NCBI RefSeq assembly: GCF_014648255.1
Contig: NZ_BMQT01000004.1
Location: 124,001-188,000 of the forward strand
Direction of reading: 5' to 3'
Source: Nocardioides albus
GTDB lineage: Bacteria > Actinomycetota > Actinomycetes > Propionibacteriales > Nocardioidaceae
Length of the DNA: 64,000 nt
Part shown: piece by piece, positions 42,565 through 51,538 of the stretch
How the letters are laid out: each line of letters starts with the position of its first letter
Position numbering within the stretch: position 1 is the stretch's first letter
Notes under the pieces: generated by a model
What the model was told of the DNA's origin: nothing
Databases searched by the model: none
What the model saw: only the letters and a program-made list of their open reading frames with translations
Made by a program: the position numbers and the translations under genes

Positions 42565-43896
42565 ATGGCCAGAAGCGCCGAAATGCAGCAATCAACGCCC
42601 GACAGGTCGTCGTCCGCGGGGACCAGGAGTCGAGAGGCACGCCGCGTGGTCGTCTCGAGCTTTCTCGGGACGACCATCGAGTACTACGACTATCTCCTCT
42701 ACGGGACCGCGGCGGCGTTGGTCTTCGGCCCCGTGTTCTTCCCTGACCTCTCGGCAGCTGCGGCGACGATCGCCTCGCTGGCCTCCTTCGCCGTCGGATA
42801 CGTGGCCCGGCCGCTCGGCGGGATCGTCTTCGGACACTTCGGTGACCGGCTGGGACGCAAGAAGATGCTTGTCGTATCGATGACCTTGATGGGTCTGGGC
42901 TCGGTGCTCATCGGGCTGATCCCGCCCGCGTCGATGATCGGTTCGTGGGCGGCGATCATCCTCGTCACGCTCCGTGTGTGCCAAGGCGTCGCCATCGGTG
43001 GGGAGTGGGGCGGGGCGGCACTCATGGCGCTCGAGCACGCGGAACCTCGGCGACGTGGCTTCTACGCGTCCTTCACCAATGCCGGTGCGCCGATGGGCGG
43101 GGTTCTCGGCACGCTGGCGATGATGGTGGCGGCGCAGCTGCCCGACGATCAGTTCCTGTCGTGGGGATGGCGGGTCCCGTTCCTCCTGTCGGCGGTGATG
43201 CTCGCCGTCGGTCTGTTCGTCAGACTGAGCATCACCGAGAGCCCGATCTTCCGTGCGGCGGTCGAGCAGGACCGGCGGGAGAAGGACGAGGCCCTGCCGA
43301 TCATCGAGGTGCTCAAGGCTCCGAAGACGGTCCTGGTCGCCGCTGGTGCCTGCGTCACCAGCTTCGCGCTGCAGTCGATCATCACCACCTTCGGGATCGG
43401 GTACGCCGTGCAGCACGGGACCTCGAGGACCGATGCGCTGCTGGGCGTGGCCGCCGGTTCGTTCGTGGCGGTCTTCCTGGTGCTCGGCTACGCCAACCTC
43501 TCCGATCGGATCGGTCGCCGGCCCGTGATGGTCGGCGGTGCGCTCGGGATCATCCTGCTCGCCTATCCGATGTTCTCGGTCCTGGGATCAGGTGCCCCGA
43601 CGAGCGTCTTCCTGGCGTTCCTGCTCTTCAGCGTGTGCCAGAACGCCATGTTCGGCCCGATGGCCGGGTTCCTGACGGAGCAGTTCGCGACGCGTAGCCG
43701 GTACACGGGCGCGTCGGTCAGCTTTCAGCTCGCGGCGCTCGGCGGTGGTTTCGCCCCGACCGTCCTGGCCGCTCTCGCCGGCGGCGCGCACGGCGGGATC
43801 TGGCCGATGTCGCTGTTCGTGATGGCGCTCGCCGCCGTCAGCGCGGTGCTCATCCTGATCACCAATGAGACCCGGGACCGCGACCTCGTGGCGTGA
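42565..43896 (+). CDS. MHS-family MFS transporter
   Basis: This 443-residue, 12-helix MFS carrier belongs to the metabolite:H+ symporter group: VSSFLGTTIEYYDYLLYGTAAALVF at helix 1, FGHFGDRLGRKKMLV in loop 2-3, RVCQGVAIGGEWGGAALMALEH and YANLSDRIGRRPVMVGG in the second half. Relatives import citrate, shikimate, alpha-ketoglutarate, proline/betaine or aromatic acids. GAGGAGA precedes the ATG. Regulated presumably by the divergent LysR protein. Confidence 0.9.
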   Translation: MARSAEMQQSTPDRSSSAGTRSREARRVVVSSFLGTTIEYYDYLLYGTAAALVFGPVFFPDLSAAAATIASLASFAVGYVARPLGGIVFGHFGDRLGRKKMLVVSMTLMGLGSVLIGLIPPASMIGSWAAIILVTLRVCQGVAIGGEWGGAALMALEHAEPRRRGFYASFTNAGAPMGGVLGTLAMMVAAQLPDDQFLSWGWRVPFLLSAVMLAVGLFVRLSITESPIFRAAVEQDRREKDEALPIIEVLKAPKTVLVAAGACVTSFALQSIITTFGIGYAVQHGTSRTDALLGVAAGSFVAVFLVLGYANLSDRIGRRPVMVGGALGIILLAYPMFSVLGSGAPTSVFLAFLLFSVCQNAMFGPMAGFLTEQFATRSRYTGASVSFQLAALGGGFAPTVLAALAGGAHGGIWPMSLFVMALAAVSAVLILITNETRDRDLVA

Positions 43897-43956
43897 GCGG
43901 CGGTCGGCTCGACCAACGAGACATCCAGACATCAGCAGAATGAAATGAGAGACAGA

Positions 43957-44790
43957 ATGACACTCGCACTTGTCCTCGGTGGAGGCGGCGTTGCAGGGAT
44001 CGCCTGGCAGACCGGCGTCCTCGCTGGGCTCGCCGACGGCGGCGTCGACCTCACCACCGCTGACCGGATCATCGGTACGTCGGCAGGGTCGGTCGTGGGG
44101 CCGCAGCTGGTCAGCGGTATCTCTCTGCCTGACCTGTTCGACGCTCAGATCGTGGGGTCGGTGCCGGAGAAGCACGTCTCGTACGCCTTGGCGGAGCAGA
44201 AGGAGCACTGGGCGCGGATCACCGAAGGGGCCGACGACCCGGACGAGGCGATGCGCCGCATCGGGGACTACGCCGTCAGCAGTGCGACGATGAGCGAGCA
44301 GGAGCGGCTCTCGATCATCGAGGCGCGTCTTCCGAGGTCGGAGTGGCCGACACAAGAGCTCATCCTCACCTCGGTCGACATCCAGAGCGGACAGCTACGG
44401 ACGTGGTCGCAGCGCGACGGCATCCCGCTGAGCCATGCCGTGGCGGCGAGCTGCGCCATGCCCGGCGCCTGGCCACCCGTGACGATCGCCGGACGGCGCT
44501 ACATGGACGGCGGTATCCAGTCCACCACCCATGCGACGCTCGCCGACGGCTGCGACGCCTGCCTGGTGATCGCCCCGTTCCCGGGTGGGCTCTGGGGAAG
44601 CGCGAGCGTCCAGGAGGAGCTCGAGGCGCTGCGGAACGTGGGCACCGCGCTGGTGGCTCCGGATGAGGCCTCGACCCGGGCGATCGGCGCCAACCCGCTC
44701 GACCCGGCGACCCGGGCCCCCGCAGCGCAGGCAGGACGCGCACAGGGCCGTGCCGAAGCCGAGCGGATCGCTGCGGCGCTGCGTCTCTAG
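43957..44790 (+). CDS. Patatin-like phospholipase/esterase
   Basis: This 277-residue protein has the patatin catalytic dyad and oxyanion loop: LVLGGGGVAGIAWQTGVLAGL, the nucleophile elbow GTSAGS (Ser42) and DGG in YMDGGIQSTTHA. It should hydrolyse lipid or small acyl esters. ATG 43957 follows GAGAG by a short distance; ATG 43945 is an alternative. It follows the MHS gene by about 60 bp and may share its transcript. Confidence 0.87.
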   Translation: MTLALVLGGGGVAGIAWQTGVLAGLADGGVDLTTADRIIGTSAGSVVGPQLVSGISLPDLFDAQIVGSVPEKHVSYALAEQKEHWARITEGADDPDEAMRRIGDYAVSSATMSEQERLSIIEARLPRSEWPTQELILTSVDIQSGQLRTWSQRDGIPLSHAVAASCAMPGAWPPVTIAGRRYMDGGIQSTTHATLADGCDACLVIAPFPGGLWGSASVQEELEALRNVGTALVAPDEASTRAIGANPLDPATRAPAAQAGRAQGRAEAERIAAALRL

Positions 44791-44856
44791 GGGCACTCGC
44801 GGAACGGCGCATCTCGGCCGGGGCTCCGCTTGTGGCCGGAACCCGGTCGTGGTGCC

Positions 44857-45180
44857 TCAGCCGAGCGTCAGCGCTGCGAGCTCGGTGGCCGCGAGCAGGG
44901 TCGTGGCCACCGCGAGGGACGCCGGCGCGGTCCCGCCGCGAGATCGTCCCCGCGAGCGGGTGCCGGCATCGTGTGCGTACCTTCCACGGCTCTCGAGGAA
45001 GACCCAGAGGGCCAGACAGGTCGCGATGCCGAGCGGGATCAGGACCACGAACCCCAGCGACGACCAGGTCAGGCGGGCCATGATGGCGCTGCCGCCGAGC
45101 AGGGACAGCGCAGTGCGCTGCCAGCTCAGGGCGGTGCGCTCGTTGGACGCGCCTTCGTCGGGGCGCTGGGCGATCGTCAT
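44857..45180 (-). CDS. DUF202-family membrane protein, short copy
   Basis: This 107-residue protein has NERTALSWQRTALSLLGGSAIMARL, the DUF202 hallmark, and two further hydrophobic segments. Its start overlaps the stop of the preceding DUF202 gene by 4 bp. The function of the family is unknown. Confidence 0.82.
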   Translation of the reverse strand: MTIAQRPDEGASNERTALSWQRTALSLLGGSAIMARLTWSSLGFVVLIPLGIATCLALWVFLESRGRYAHDAGTRSRGRSRGGTAPASLAVATTLLAATELAALTLG

Positions 45181-45539
45181 CGCACGGCGAGCAGCAGGAC
45201 GAGCGCGACGAGGACGACGACCACGGCGAAGAAGGCGCCGAACCCGAACGAGGGCAGCGGTTCTGCACGGCGGATGGCCCGCTCGGCCAGCGCCCAGCGT
45301 GCCCAGGCGAACGTTGCGCCGATCATGCCCAGGAGGATCAGCGCGATCGCGGCCACCTCCTGGGCGTGCGATGAGCCCGGGAGGTCGACGACGTCGAGCG
45401 CGACGCCGGCCGCGACGAGGGCGAGCGCGGTTCGGATCCAGGCGAGGAAGGTGCGTTCGTTGGCGAAGCTGAACCGGTAGTCGGGTTCCTCCCCTTGGTC
45501 GTAGATCCAGGCAGGACGGCGTCGTGACATGTCTGCCAT
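45177..45539 (-). CDS. DUF202-family (YidH-like) membrane protein
   Basis: This 120-residue protein has YRFSFANERTFLAWIRTALALVAAGVALDVV followed by two hydrophobic helices, as in YidH. ATG 45539 is preceded by AGAGG; an in-frame start at 45596 would add an arginine-rich leader without support. It is translationally coupled to the second DUF202 gene, a common pairing. Confidence 0.85.
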   Translation of the reverse strand: MADMSRRRPAWIYDQGEEPDYRFSFANERTFLAWIRTALALVAAGVALDVVDLPGSSHAQEVAAIALILLGMIGATFAWARWALAERAIRRAEPLPSFGFGAFFAVVVVLVALVLLLAVR

Positions 45540-45646
45540 TGTGCCTCTGGTGGATCGACCACCCCGGAGGAGCCCGCGAGGAAGACGGAGGAACACATGG
45601 CGCGTATCGTGCAGTCGCTCGTGACGATGTTTGCGGAGGGCCGGTC

Positions 45647-47242
45647 ATGACGCGCTCGTGGTGGGGCTGGGGGCGTGAGGACGCTCAGGTCGTGGGCGCG
45701 GAGCTCGACTCGCTGCTAGACCGGGTGCGCCAGATGCTGCCCGATCACGACTTCACCGACCATCCCCCGCCCGCGCCGTCGAGCCTTTCGGTGCCCGCCC
45801 CTCGTGTCTCGCCGCCGTCCGCACTCGCCGGGCTCTGCTCGGCCGATACCGTGGACCGGCTCGCTCATGCTCGTGGCAAGGCGTTCCGCGATGTGGTGCG
45901 CAACCTGCACGGAGACATCCGACATCTTCCGGACCTGGTCGTCCGACCCGCCACCGAGCAGGACGTCGTCGACGTGCTGGAGTGGTGCAGCGGTGCCGGC
46001 ATCGCCGTCGTCCCGTACGGCGGCGGCAGCTCGGTCGTCGGGGGTGTCGAGCCTCGTTTCGACGGGCCGGCGATCAGCCTCGACCTCGAGCGGCTCGACC
46101 GCGTGCTGGAGGTCGACAGGGCCAGCCGCGCCGGGCGGATCCAGGGCGGCGTCCTCGGGCCGTCGCTCGAGGACCAGCTCCGACCGTACGACCTGACGCT
46201 TCGCCACTTCCCGCAGTCGTTCGAGTTCTCGACGCTGGGCGGCTGGCTCGCGACCCGTGCCGGTGGGCACTACGCCACGCTCTACACGCACATCGACGAC
46301 CTCACCGAGTCGATGCGGGTCGTCACCCCGAGCGGCATCAGCGAGTCGCGGCGGCTCCCGGGATCGGGCGCCGGTCCGTCCCCCGACCGGCTGTTCCTCG
46401 GGTCGGAGGGCACCCTCGGTGTCATCACCGAGGCGTGGGTGCGGCTGCAGGACCGGCCGCGCTGGCAGGTCACCACCTCGGTGACCTTCGACGACTACGA
46501 GGAGGCGGTCGCCGCGGTGCGGACGATCGCCCAGGCCGGCCTCTACCCCACCAACTGCCGGCTGCTGGACGCCGGCGAGGCGCTGCTGAGCGCGGGCGTC
46601 GCCACCACCGGAGGGATGCTGATCCTGGCCTTCGAGTCCGCCGACCACCCGGTCGAGCCCTGGCTCGCCCGCGCCACCGAGATCGCCGCCGACCTCGGCG
46701 GCATGATCGGTGCCGCTCGTGCGCGCGGAGACGAAGGCAGCGACTCGGCCGGCGCCTGGAAGTCGAACTTCCTGCGGATGCCCTATCAGCGTGACGCCCT
46801 CGCCCGCCGCAGCATGATCGTGGAGACCTTCGAGACCGCGTGCACCTGGGACCGGTTCGCCGGATTCGACGCGGCCGTCCGTGCCGCCGCCCAGACCGCC
46901 CTGGACGACATCTGCGGAGGTGGGGTGATCACCTGCCGGTTCACCCACGTCTATCCGGACGGCCCCGCGCCCTACTACGGGATCTACGCGCCGGGCCGCT
47001 GGGGAAGCACGCTGGCCCAGTGGGACGAGATCAAGGCCGCCGTGTCCGAGGCGATCATCGACAACGGCGGCACGATCACCCACCACCACGCGGTCGGCCG
47101 AGACCACCGTCCGTGGTACGACCGCCAGCGACCCGACCCCTTCGCCAGCGCCCTCGCGGCAGCCAAGCAGGCCCTGGACTCGGCCGGCATCCTCAACCCG
47201 GGCGTGCTCATCGACCCGGTCTCGTCGCCCCGGAACCCCTAG
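45647..47242 (+). CDS. FAD-binding oxidase of the alkylglycerone-phosphate synthase (AGPS) type
   Basis: This 531-residue FAD enzyme of the PCMH/VAO family has GKAFRDVVRNLHGDIRHLPDLVVRPATEQDVVDVLEW, the FAD loop VVPYGGGSSVVGGVEP, and SFEFSTLGGWLATRAGGHYATLYTHIDDL. LFLGSEGTLGVITEAWVRLQ follows. The C-terminus has HHHAVGRDHRPWYDRQRP, typical of AGPS, where it forms the active site. It resembles plasmalogen/ether-lipid synthases, though bacterial homologues may oxidise other hydroxy acids. GCGGAGGG precedes ATG 45647. Confidence 0.87.
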   Translation: MTRSWWGWGREDAQVVGAELDSLLDRVRQMLPDHDFTDHPPPAPSSLSVPAPRVSPPSALAGLCSADTVDRLAHARGKAFRDVVRNLHGDIRHLPDLVVRPATEQDVVDVLEWCSGAGIAVVPYGGGSSVVGGVEPRFDGPAISLDLERLDRVLEVDRASRAGRIQGGVLGPSLEDQLRPYDLTLRHFPQSFEFSTLGGWLATRAGGHYATLYTHIDDLTESMRVVTPSGISESRRLPGSGAGPSPDRLFLGSEGTLGVITEAWVRLQDRPRWQVTTSVTFDDYEEAVAAVRTIAQAGLYPTNCRLLDAGEALLSAGVATTGGMLILAFESADHPVEPWLARATEIAADLGGMIGAARARGDEGSDSAGAWKSNFLRMPYQRDALARRSMIVETFETACTWDRFAGFDAAVRAAAQTALDDICGGGVITCRFTHVYPDGPAPYYGIYAPGRWGSTLAQWDEIKAAVSEAIIDNGGTITHHHAVGRDHRPWYDRQRPDPFASALAAAKQALDSAGILNPGVLIDPVSSPRNP

Positions 47243-47341
47243 CGGTCCGAGCGGCGTACCGATGTCGCAGGAGATGTCACAGATGCACCGCCTGCCCCGT
47301 CATAGGGATCGTCCGTGCACTGAAACGAACCTGGAGACATC

Positions 47342-47713
47342 ATGAACATCGCCCTGTGGATCGTCGCCTGCGTCTTCGGCCTCGCCTACGTCATCGGCGG
47401 CACCATCAAGCTGACGATGCCGTACGAGAGATACGCAGCCAAGCTGCACTGGCCCGAGGACTTCACACCGGGGAACGTGAAGTTCATGGGCCTGGTCGAG
47501 GTCCTGGGTGGCATCGGCCTGGTGATCCCGGCGTTGGTCGACGTGGCGCCGATCCTGGTGCCGATCGCAGCCTCGGGCATGGCGCTCTACATGGCCGGAG
47601 CGATCACCGAACGGCTCCGGCGCGGCGAGCACAAGGAGCTGGTCGGTGACCTGCTCTTCCTGGCCGCGATGCTCTTCGTCGCCTGGGGTCGCTTCGGGCT
47701 GGAGCCGTTCTAG
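47342..47713 (+). CDS. DoxX-like membrane protein
   Basis: This 123-residue protein has four hydrophobic segments and the DoxX pattern: WIVACVFGLAYVIGGTIKLTMPYERYAAKL, VKFMGLVEVLGGIGLVIPALV and PIAASGMALYMAGAITERLRRGE. DoxX-like proteins are linked to thiol-oxidative stress or quinone metabolism, but the role here is unknown. A very strong hairpin follows the stop codon. Confidence 0.82.
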   Translation: MNIALWIVACVFGLAYVIGGTIKLTMPYERYAAKLHWPEDFTPGNVKFMGLVEVLGGIGLVIPALVDVAPILVPIAASGMALYMAGAITERLRRGEHKELVGDLLFLAAMLFVAWGRFGLEPF

Positions 47714-47722
47714 CCCGCCCGT

Positions 47723-47787
47723 AGACGTAGGAAGGGCCTGTCTCGGAGGTGGCTTGACGCCACTCTCCGAGACAGGCCCTTACGTCT
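47723..47787. terminator. Long bidirectional hairpin terminator
   Basis: A 22-bp stem runs from AAGGGCCTGTCTCGGAG (47732-47748) plus GTGGC (47749-47753), through loop TTGAC, to GCCAC (47759-47763) and the matching 47765-47781. One T at 47764 is bulged. An outer AGACGTA/TACGTCT pair (47723-47729, 47781-47787) extends it. It sits between the convergent DoxX and MetS-like genes. Confidence 0.85.
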
Positions 47788-47806
47788 GGGTCCGGTCAGC
47801 GAACCA

Positions 47807-47938
47807 TCAGAGGTCGCGCTGGATCTCGTCCGCGTGCGGAAGGTCGGGGCTGCGTCGCAGGTTGACGATGGCCACGGCCAGACCGCCCCAGATGATCAGC
47901 ATCGCGACGAGCATCATGACGATGGCGGAGCCGCTCAT
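47807..47938 (-). CDS. MetS-like small subunit of NSS amino acid transporter
   Basis: This 43-residue protein (MSGSAIVMMLVAMLIIWG, then a charged tail ending DEIQRDL) has one transmembrane helix. It overlaps the NSS transporter gene by 4 bp. Small partners of this form (MetS) are needed by the MetP methionine/alanine importer in Corynebacterium. Size, topology and position all match. Confidence 0.8.
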   Translation of the reverse strand: MSGSAIVMMLVAMLIIWGGLAVAIVNLRRSPDLPHADEIQRDL

Positions 47939-49488
47939 GACTGTGCTCCCTTCTTGTTGAAGTGAACCTCGGACAGAGTCTCGGGGTCGCGCCACTTGGC
48001 CTGCGCGGCCAGGAACCCGAAGACGATGACGGCGCCGGCCACGCCCCAGCCGAAGACGGCGAGCATCCAGGTCGGGTAGCCCTCGTACGGCGTCTTCACG
48101 TCCTCCCAGAAGGAGAGGCCGAGCACGAGCACGAGGCCGATCGGGGCGACGATGCTGACCAGGATCCGCCACCAGGCGCCGACGACGATCGAGCTGCCGT
48201 CGGAGAGGTGGTCGCTGAAGGTCGGCAGCACGCGCAGCCCCCAGCTCAGGACCAGCATCGAGATGACGGCGACCAGCAGGATGCCGAACTGGTTGATGAA
48301 GTGGTCGACGATGTCGAGCACGTAGATCCCGCTCGTGGTGGAGAAGAACACCAGGCTGACCAGGGCCATCGGGATGGTGACCGCGATCGTGGCGCGGGTG
48401 CGCGTCATCTCGAACTTGTCACGCACCGCCGAGATCACGACCTCGACGATGGACACCATCGAGGTGAAGCCGGCGATGACCAGCGAGAAGAAGAAGAGCA
48501 CGCCGATCAGGGCACCAGCGGGCGCCTCGCTGATGATCGCGGGGAAGGCGACGAACGCCAGCCCGATGCCGGAGGTGGCGACATCGCCGACAGCGACCCC
48601 GTTTGCCTGCGCCATGAACCCGAGCGCTGCGAAGACGCCGATGCCGGCGAGCAGCTCGAAGCCCGAATTGGCGAAGCCGACCACGAGGCCCGACCCCGGC
48701 ATGTCGGTGTGCTTGTGGACGTAGGAGGAGTAGGTGATCATGATGCCGAAGCCGATGGACAGCGAGAAGAAGATCTGGCCGTACGCCGCAGCCCACACCG
48801 TCGGATCGGTCAGCGCTCCCCAGTTCGGGGTGAAGAGCGCGTCCAGGCCCTCAGCCGCACCCGGGAGGAAGAGCGAGCGCACCACCAGGATCCCGAACGC
48901 GACCACGAGGATCGGGATGAAGATGGCCGAGCTCGCGCCGACGCCCTTCTGGACACCGAGCAGCAGCACCGCCACGATCGCGACCCACACCAGCAGCAGC
49001 GGGATCAGCACGCCCCACACCGGGGTCGTGGAGACGCCCGGGTCGCCGGCCTTGAGGAAGTCGCCGAAGAAGAAGCCCTCGGGGTCGTCGCCCCAGGCCT
49101 TGGTGACGCTGAAGATCGTGTAGCGCACCGCCCACGCCATGACGGCGGCGTAGTAGATGGCGATCATGAAACAGATGCCGACCTGCCACCAGCCGAGGCC
49201 CTCGGTGCCACGGCGGAGGCGGGCGAAGGACAGGGGCGCGGAGCCGCGGAAGCGGTGGCCCATCGCGTAGTCGAGGAAGAGGAACGGGATACCGGCCGTC
49301 AGCAGCGCCACGATGTAGGGGATGACGAAGGCGCCACCGCCGTTCTCGTAGGCGACGTACGGGAAACGCCAGATGTTGCCCAGGCCCACCGCGGACCCGA
49401 TCGCCGCGAAGATGAAGACCCCTCGCGAAGAGAATGCTCCGCGTTTAGCCGCTGCTCCGTCCGGCACGCTCTCAGGTGTCGTGCTCAT
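47935..49488 (-). CDS. Sodium-dependent amino acid transporter (NSS family, MetP-like)
   Basis: This 517-residue, 12-helix Na+ symporter of the SNF/NSS family has the hallmark FSSRGVFIFAAIGSAVGLGNIWRFPYVAYENGGGAFVIPY at helix 1-2 and FFSLSIGFGIMITYSSYV in helix 6-7. The long C-terminal extension after helix 11 resembles MetP-type transporters, which take up methionine and alanine. AAGGAGG precedes the ATG. The downstream MetS-like gene supports this class. A GlxR/CRP-like site lies upstream. Confidence 0.9.
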   Translation of the reverse strand: MSTTPESVPDGAAAKRGAFSSRGVFIFAAIGSAVGLGNIWRFPYVAYENGGGAFVIPYIVALLTAGIPFLFLDYAMGHRFRGSAPLSFARLRRGTEGLGWWQVGICFMIAIYYAAVMAWAVRYTIFSVTKAWGDDPEGFFFGDFLKAGDPGVSTTPVWGVLIPLLLVWVAIVAVLLLGVQKGVGASSAIFIPILVVAFGILVVRSLFLPGAAEGLDALFTPNWGALTDPTVWAAAYGQIFFSLSIGFGIMITYSSYVHKHTDMPGSGLVVGFANSGFELLAGIGVFAALGFMAQANGVAVGDVATSGIGLAFVAFPAIISEAPAGALIGVLFFFSLVIAGFTSMVSIVEVVISAVRDKFEMTRTRATIAVTIPMALVSLVFFSTTSGIYVLDIVDHFINQFGILLVAVISMLVLSWGLRVLPTFSDHLSDGSSIVVGAWWRILVSIVAPIGLVLVLGLSFWEDVKTPYEGYPTWMLAVFGWGVAGAVIVFGFLAAQAKWRDPETLSEVHFNKKGAQS

Positions 49489-49513
49489 TTCCGCCTCCTT
49501 GCTCGATACTTCT

Positions 49514-49529
49514 TGTGACGCCGATCACG
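49514..49529. promoter_or_regulatory. CRP/GlxR-like site upstream of the NSS transporter
   Basis: TGTGA-N6-TCACG at 49514-49529 matches the TGTGA-N6-TCACA consensus in 9 of 10 positions. It is 26 bp from the transporter start, so it would overlap or lie downstream of the promoter and probably repress. Confidence 0.5.
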
Positions 49530-49681
49530 AACGATAGTGATTTCGGCTGTCGGCGGCTGACGCGGGGTTCGCGACGGCCGCCCGAGAGGCTACACACCAA
49601 GACTTCCTGGTTTGAGGGCTACCGCACGTAGAACGTCCCGTTGCGGAAGGAAGCCGATCTCACGATAACTCAACCACCCCC

Positions 49682-49737
49682 TTGACACATTGGTGTCGAC
49701 TGTCGACTCTATGAGACATGATCTCCGTCATGTCTCA
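49682..49737 (+). promoter_or_regulatory. Promoter element and TetR-type operator over P450 start
   Basis: TTGACA at 49682-49687 is a perfect -35; no good -10 is evident. TGAGACAT (49712-49719) and ATGTCTCA (49730-49737) form a perfect 8-bp inverted repeat with a 10-bp centre. The right arm contains the P450 start codon ATG 49730. The last gene of the pair, at 50920, encodes a TetR regulator, the likely binder. Confidence 0.6.
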
Positions 49738-50923
49738 CGGCCCGGTGTCCTATGTCCCGTTGACGGGGGCGACCTGGGCCGACCCGTGGCCGATGTACGC
49801 CGCGTTGCGCGAGCGCGACCCGGTCCACCACGTCACCAAGGGCGACTACTGGGTCCTGACCAGGTACGACGATGTCCACACCGCCGTACGCGACCACGAG
49901 ACGTTCAGCTCGACCGGCGGGCTGACCACGGCCTCCGACGAGCTGGAGCGGATCGGCCTGGCCGACAACCCGCCGATGGTGATGACCGATCCGCCGTCGC
50001 ACACGGCTTTCCGCAAGCTGGTGAACCGCGGATTCACGCCTAAGCAGGTCGAGGACATCACCCCTCGGGTGACCCGGTTCGTCGTCGAACGGGTGGAGCA
50101 GATCAGGGCGGCCGGGGGCGGCGACATCGTCCAGATCCTGTTCAAGCCCCTGCCGAGCATGGTGGTGGCCCACTATCTCGGCGTCCCCGAGGAGGACTGG
50201 GGTCGCTTCGATGGCTGGACCGATGCCATCGTCACCGCCAATGCGGCGCAGGACGAGAGCATCGGAGCCGGAGCCGGAGCCGGAGCCGCTGCCGAGCTCA
50301 TGGGCTACTTCGCCGAGCTCATCGAGCGACGTCGACGCGAGCCCGGCGACGACACCGTCTCCCACCTCGTCGCGGCCGGCGAGGCCGACGACGACGCCGG
50401 CCTGCTGCGGGTGCTCGCGTTCGCCTTCACGATGGTCGCCGGCGGCAACGACACGACCACGGGGCTGCTGGGCGGCGGCCTGCCGCTGCTGGCGGACCGG
50501 CCCGACCAGCGCGAGCTCGCCCTGCAGGATGTCCCGGCCGCCGTCGAGGAGCTGCTGCGGCTCACCTCTCCCGTGCAGGGACTCGCTCGGACCACCACCC
50601 GCGACGTGACGATCCACGACGTCACCATCCCGGCCGGGAAGAAGGTGCTGCTCTGCTACGCCGCCGCCAACCGGGATCCGCGGGTCTTCGGTCCCGACGC
50701 CGAGGAGCTCGACGTCACGCGCAACCCGCGGCAGATCCTGACCTTCGCCCACGGCGCCCACCATTGCCTGGGTGCGGCCGCTGCCCGGATGATGGGCCGG
50801 GTGGCCCTGACCGAGATCTTGACCAGGATTCCGTCGTTCACCGTCGACCACGACTCCGTGGAGTGGGCGCCGGGGAGCTACGTACGCAGGCCCGTCCGTC
50901 TCCGCGTCGAGGTGGCCCGATGA
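49730..50923 (+). CDS. Cytochrome P450
   Basis: This 397-residue soluble bacterial P450 has an I-helix MVAGGNDTTTGLL, an ExxR motif in VEELLRLTSPVQGLART, and the heme loop FAHGAHHCLGAAAARMMGR with Cys346. The early PPSHTAFRKLVNRGFTPKQV is the usual C-helix region. A run of Gly-Ala (IGAGAGAGAAAEL) is encoded by a short GCCGGA repeat near 50267-50288. No ferredoxin or reductase gene is adjacent. The start lies in the palindrome noted above (ATG 49718 is an alternative). The TetR gene overlaps by 4 bp. Confidence 0.9.
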   Translation: MSHGPVSYVPLTGATWADPWPMYAALRERDPVHHVTKGDYWVLTRYDDVHTAVRDHETFSSTGGLTTASDELERIGLADNPPMVMTDPPSHTAFRKLVNRGFTPKQVEDITPRVTRFVVERVEQIRAAGGGDIVQILFKPLPSMVVAHYLGVPEEDWGRFDGWTDAIVTANAAQDESIGAGAGAGAAAELMGYFAELIERRRREPGDDTVSHLVAAGEADDDAGLLRVLAFAFTMVAGGNDTTTGLLGGGLPLLADRPDQRELALQDVPAAVEELLRLTSPVQGLARTTTRDVTIHDVTIPAGKKVLLCYAAANRDPRVFGPDAEELDVTRNPRQILTFAHGAHHCLGAAAARMMGRVALTEILTRIPSFTVDHDSVEWAPGSYVRRPVRLRVEVAR

Positions 50924-51456
50924 GCTGGCTGGCTGACGCCCGGTCGGACCTCGCGGCCGAGCGGATCCTCGACGCCGCCGGCGCGCTCTTCGTGGAGCGC
51001 GGCGTCGACCGTCCCGGTATGGACGAGGTCGCGCGCGCGGCCGGCTGCTCCAGGGCGACGCTCTACCGCTACTTCGAGAACCGCAACGCGCTCGTCCACG
51101 CCTTCGCCCACCGCGAGGCGCGGCAGATCACCGCACAGGTCGCCCGAGCCACGGCCGACCTCGCCGAACCCCGCCGCCGGATCGTCGAGGCCGTCCTCGC
51201 CTGCCTCGCCGCCGTGCGCGAGCGGCCCCATCTCCAGCCCTGGTACGCCGGTGACAGCACGCTGCTCCGGGAGGTGCTCCGAGACTCGCCGCTGATCCGC
51301 GGGACCGCCGAGGCGTACCTCGCCGACGGCGCCGAGGACCCCGACCTCGCCGACTGGGTCCTGCGGGTCATCTTGTCGTTCCTCACCAACCCCGGGGGCG
51401 ACGAGTCGGAACGTCGCCTGCTGGAGCGATTCCTTCTGGTGCCACTGGTCAGGTAG
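50920..51456 (+). CDS. TetR-family transcriptional regulator
   Basis: This 178-residue protein has the TetR HTH at the N-terminus (ERILDAAGALFVERGVDRPGMDEVARAAGCSRATLYRYFENRNALVHAFAHREA) and a helical ligand domain. It is translationally coupled to the P450 by an ATGA overlap, so it probably represses its own operon through the repeat at 49712-49737. The ligand is probably the P450 substrate. Confidence 0.9.
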   Translation: MSWLADARSDLAAERILDAAGALFVERGVDRPGMDEVARAAGCSRATLYRYFENRNALVHAFAHREARQITAQVARATADLAEPRRRIVEAVLACLAAVRERPHLQPWYAGDSTLLREVLRDSPLIRGTAEAYLADGAEDPDLADWVLRVILSFLTNPGGDESERRLLERFLLVPLVR

Positions 51457-51538
51457 ATCCAGTCCCGCGGGTCCGGACAAGGTGCCCTAGCCTACGACGG
51501 CACCCGCACCCCACCCCCCCACTCTCGAGGAGCACAAC

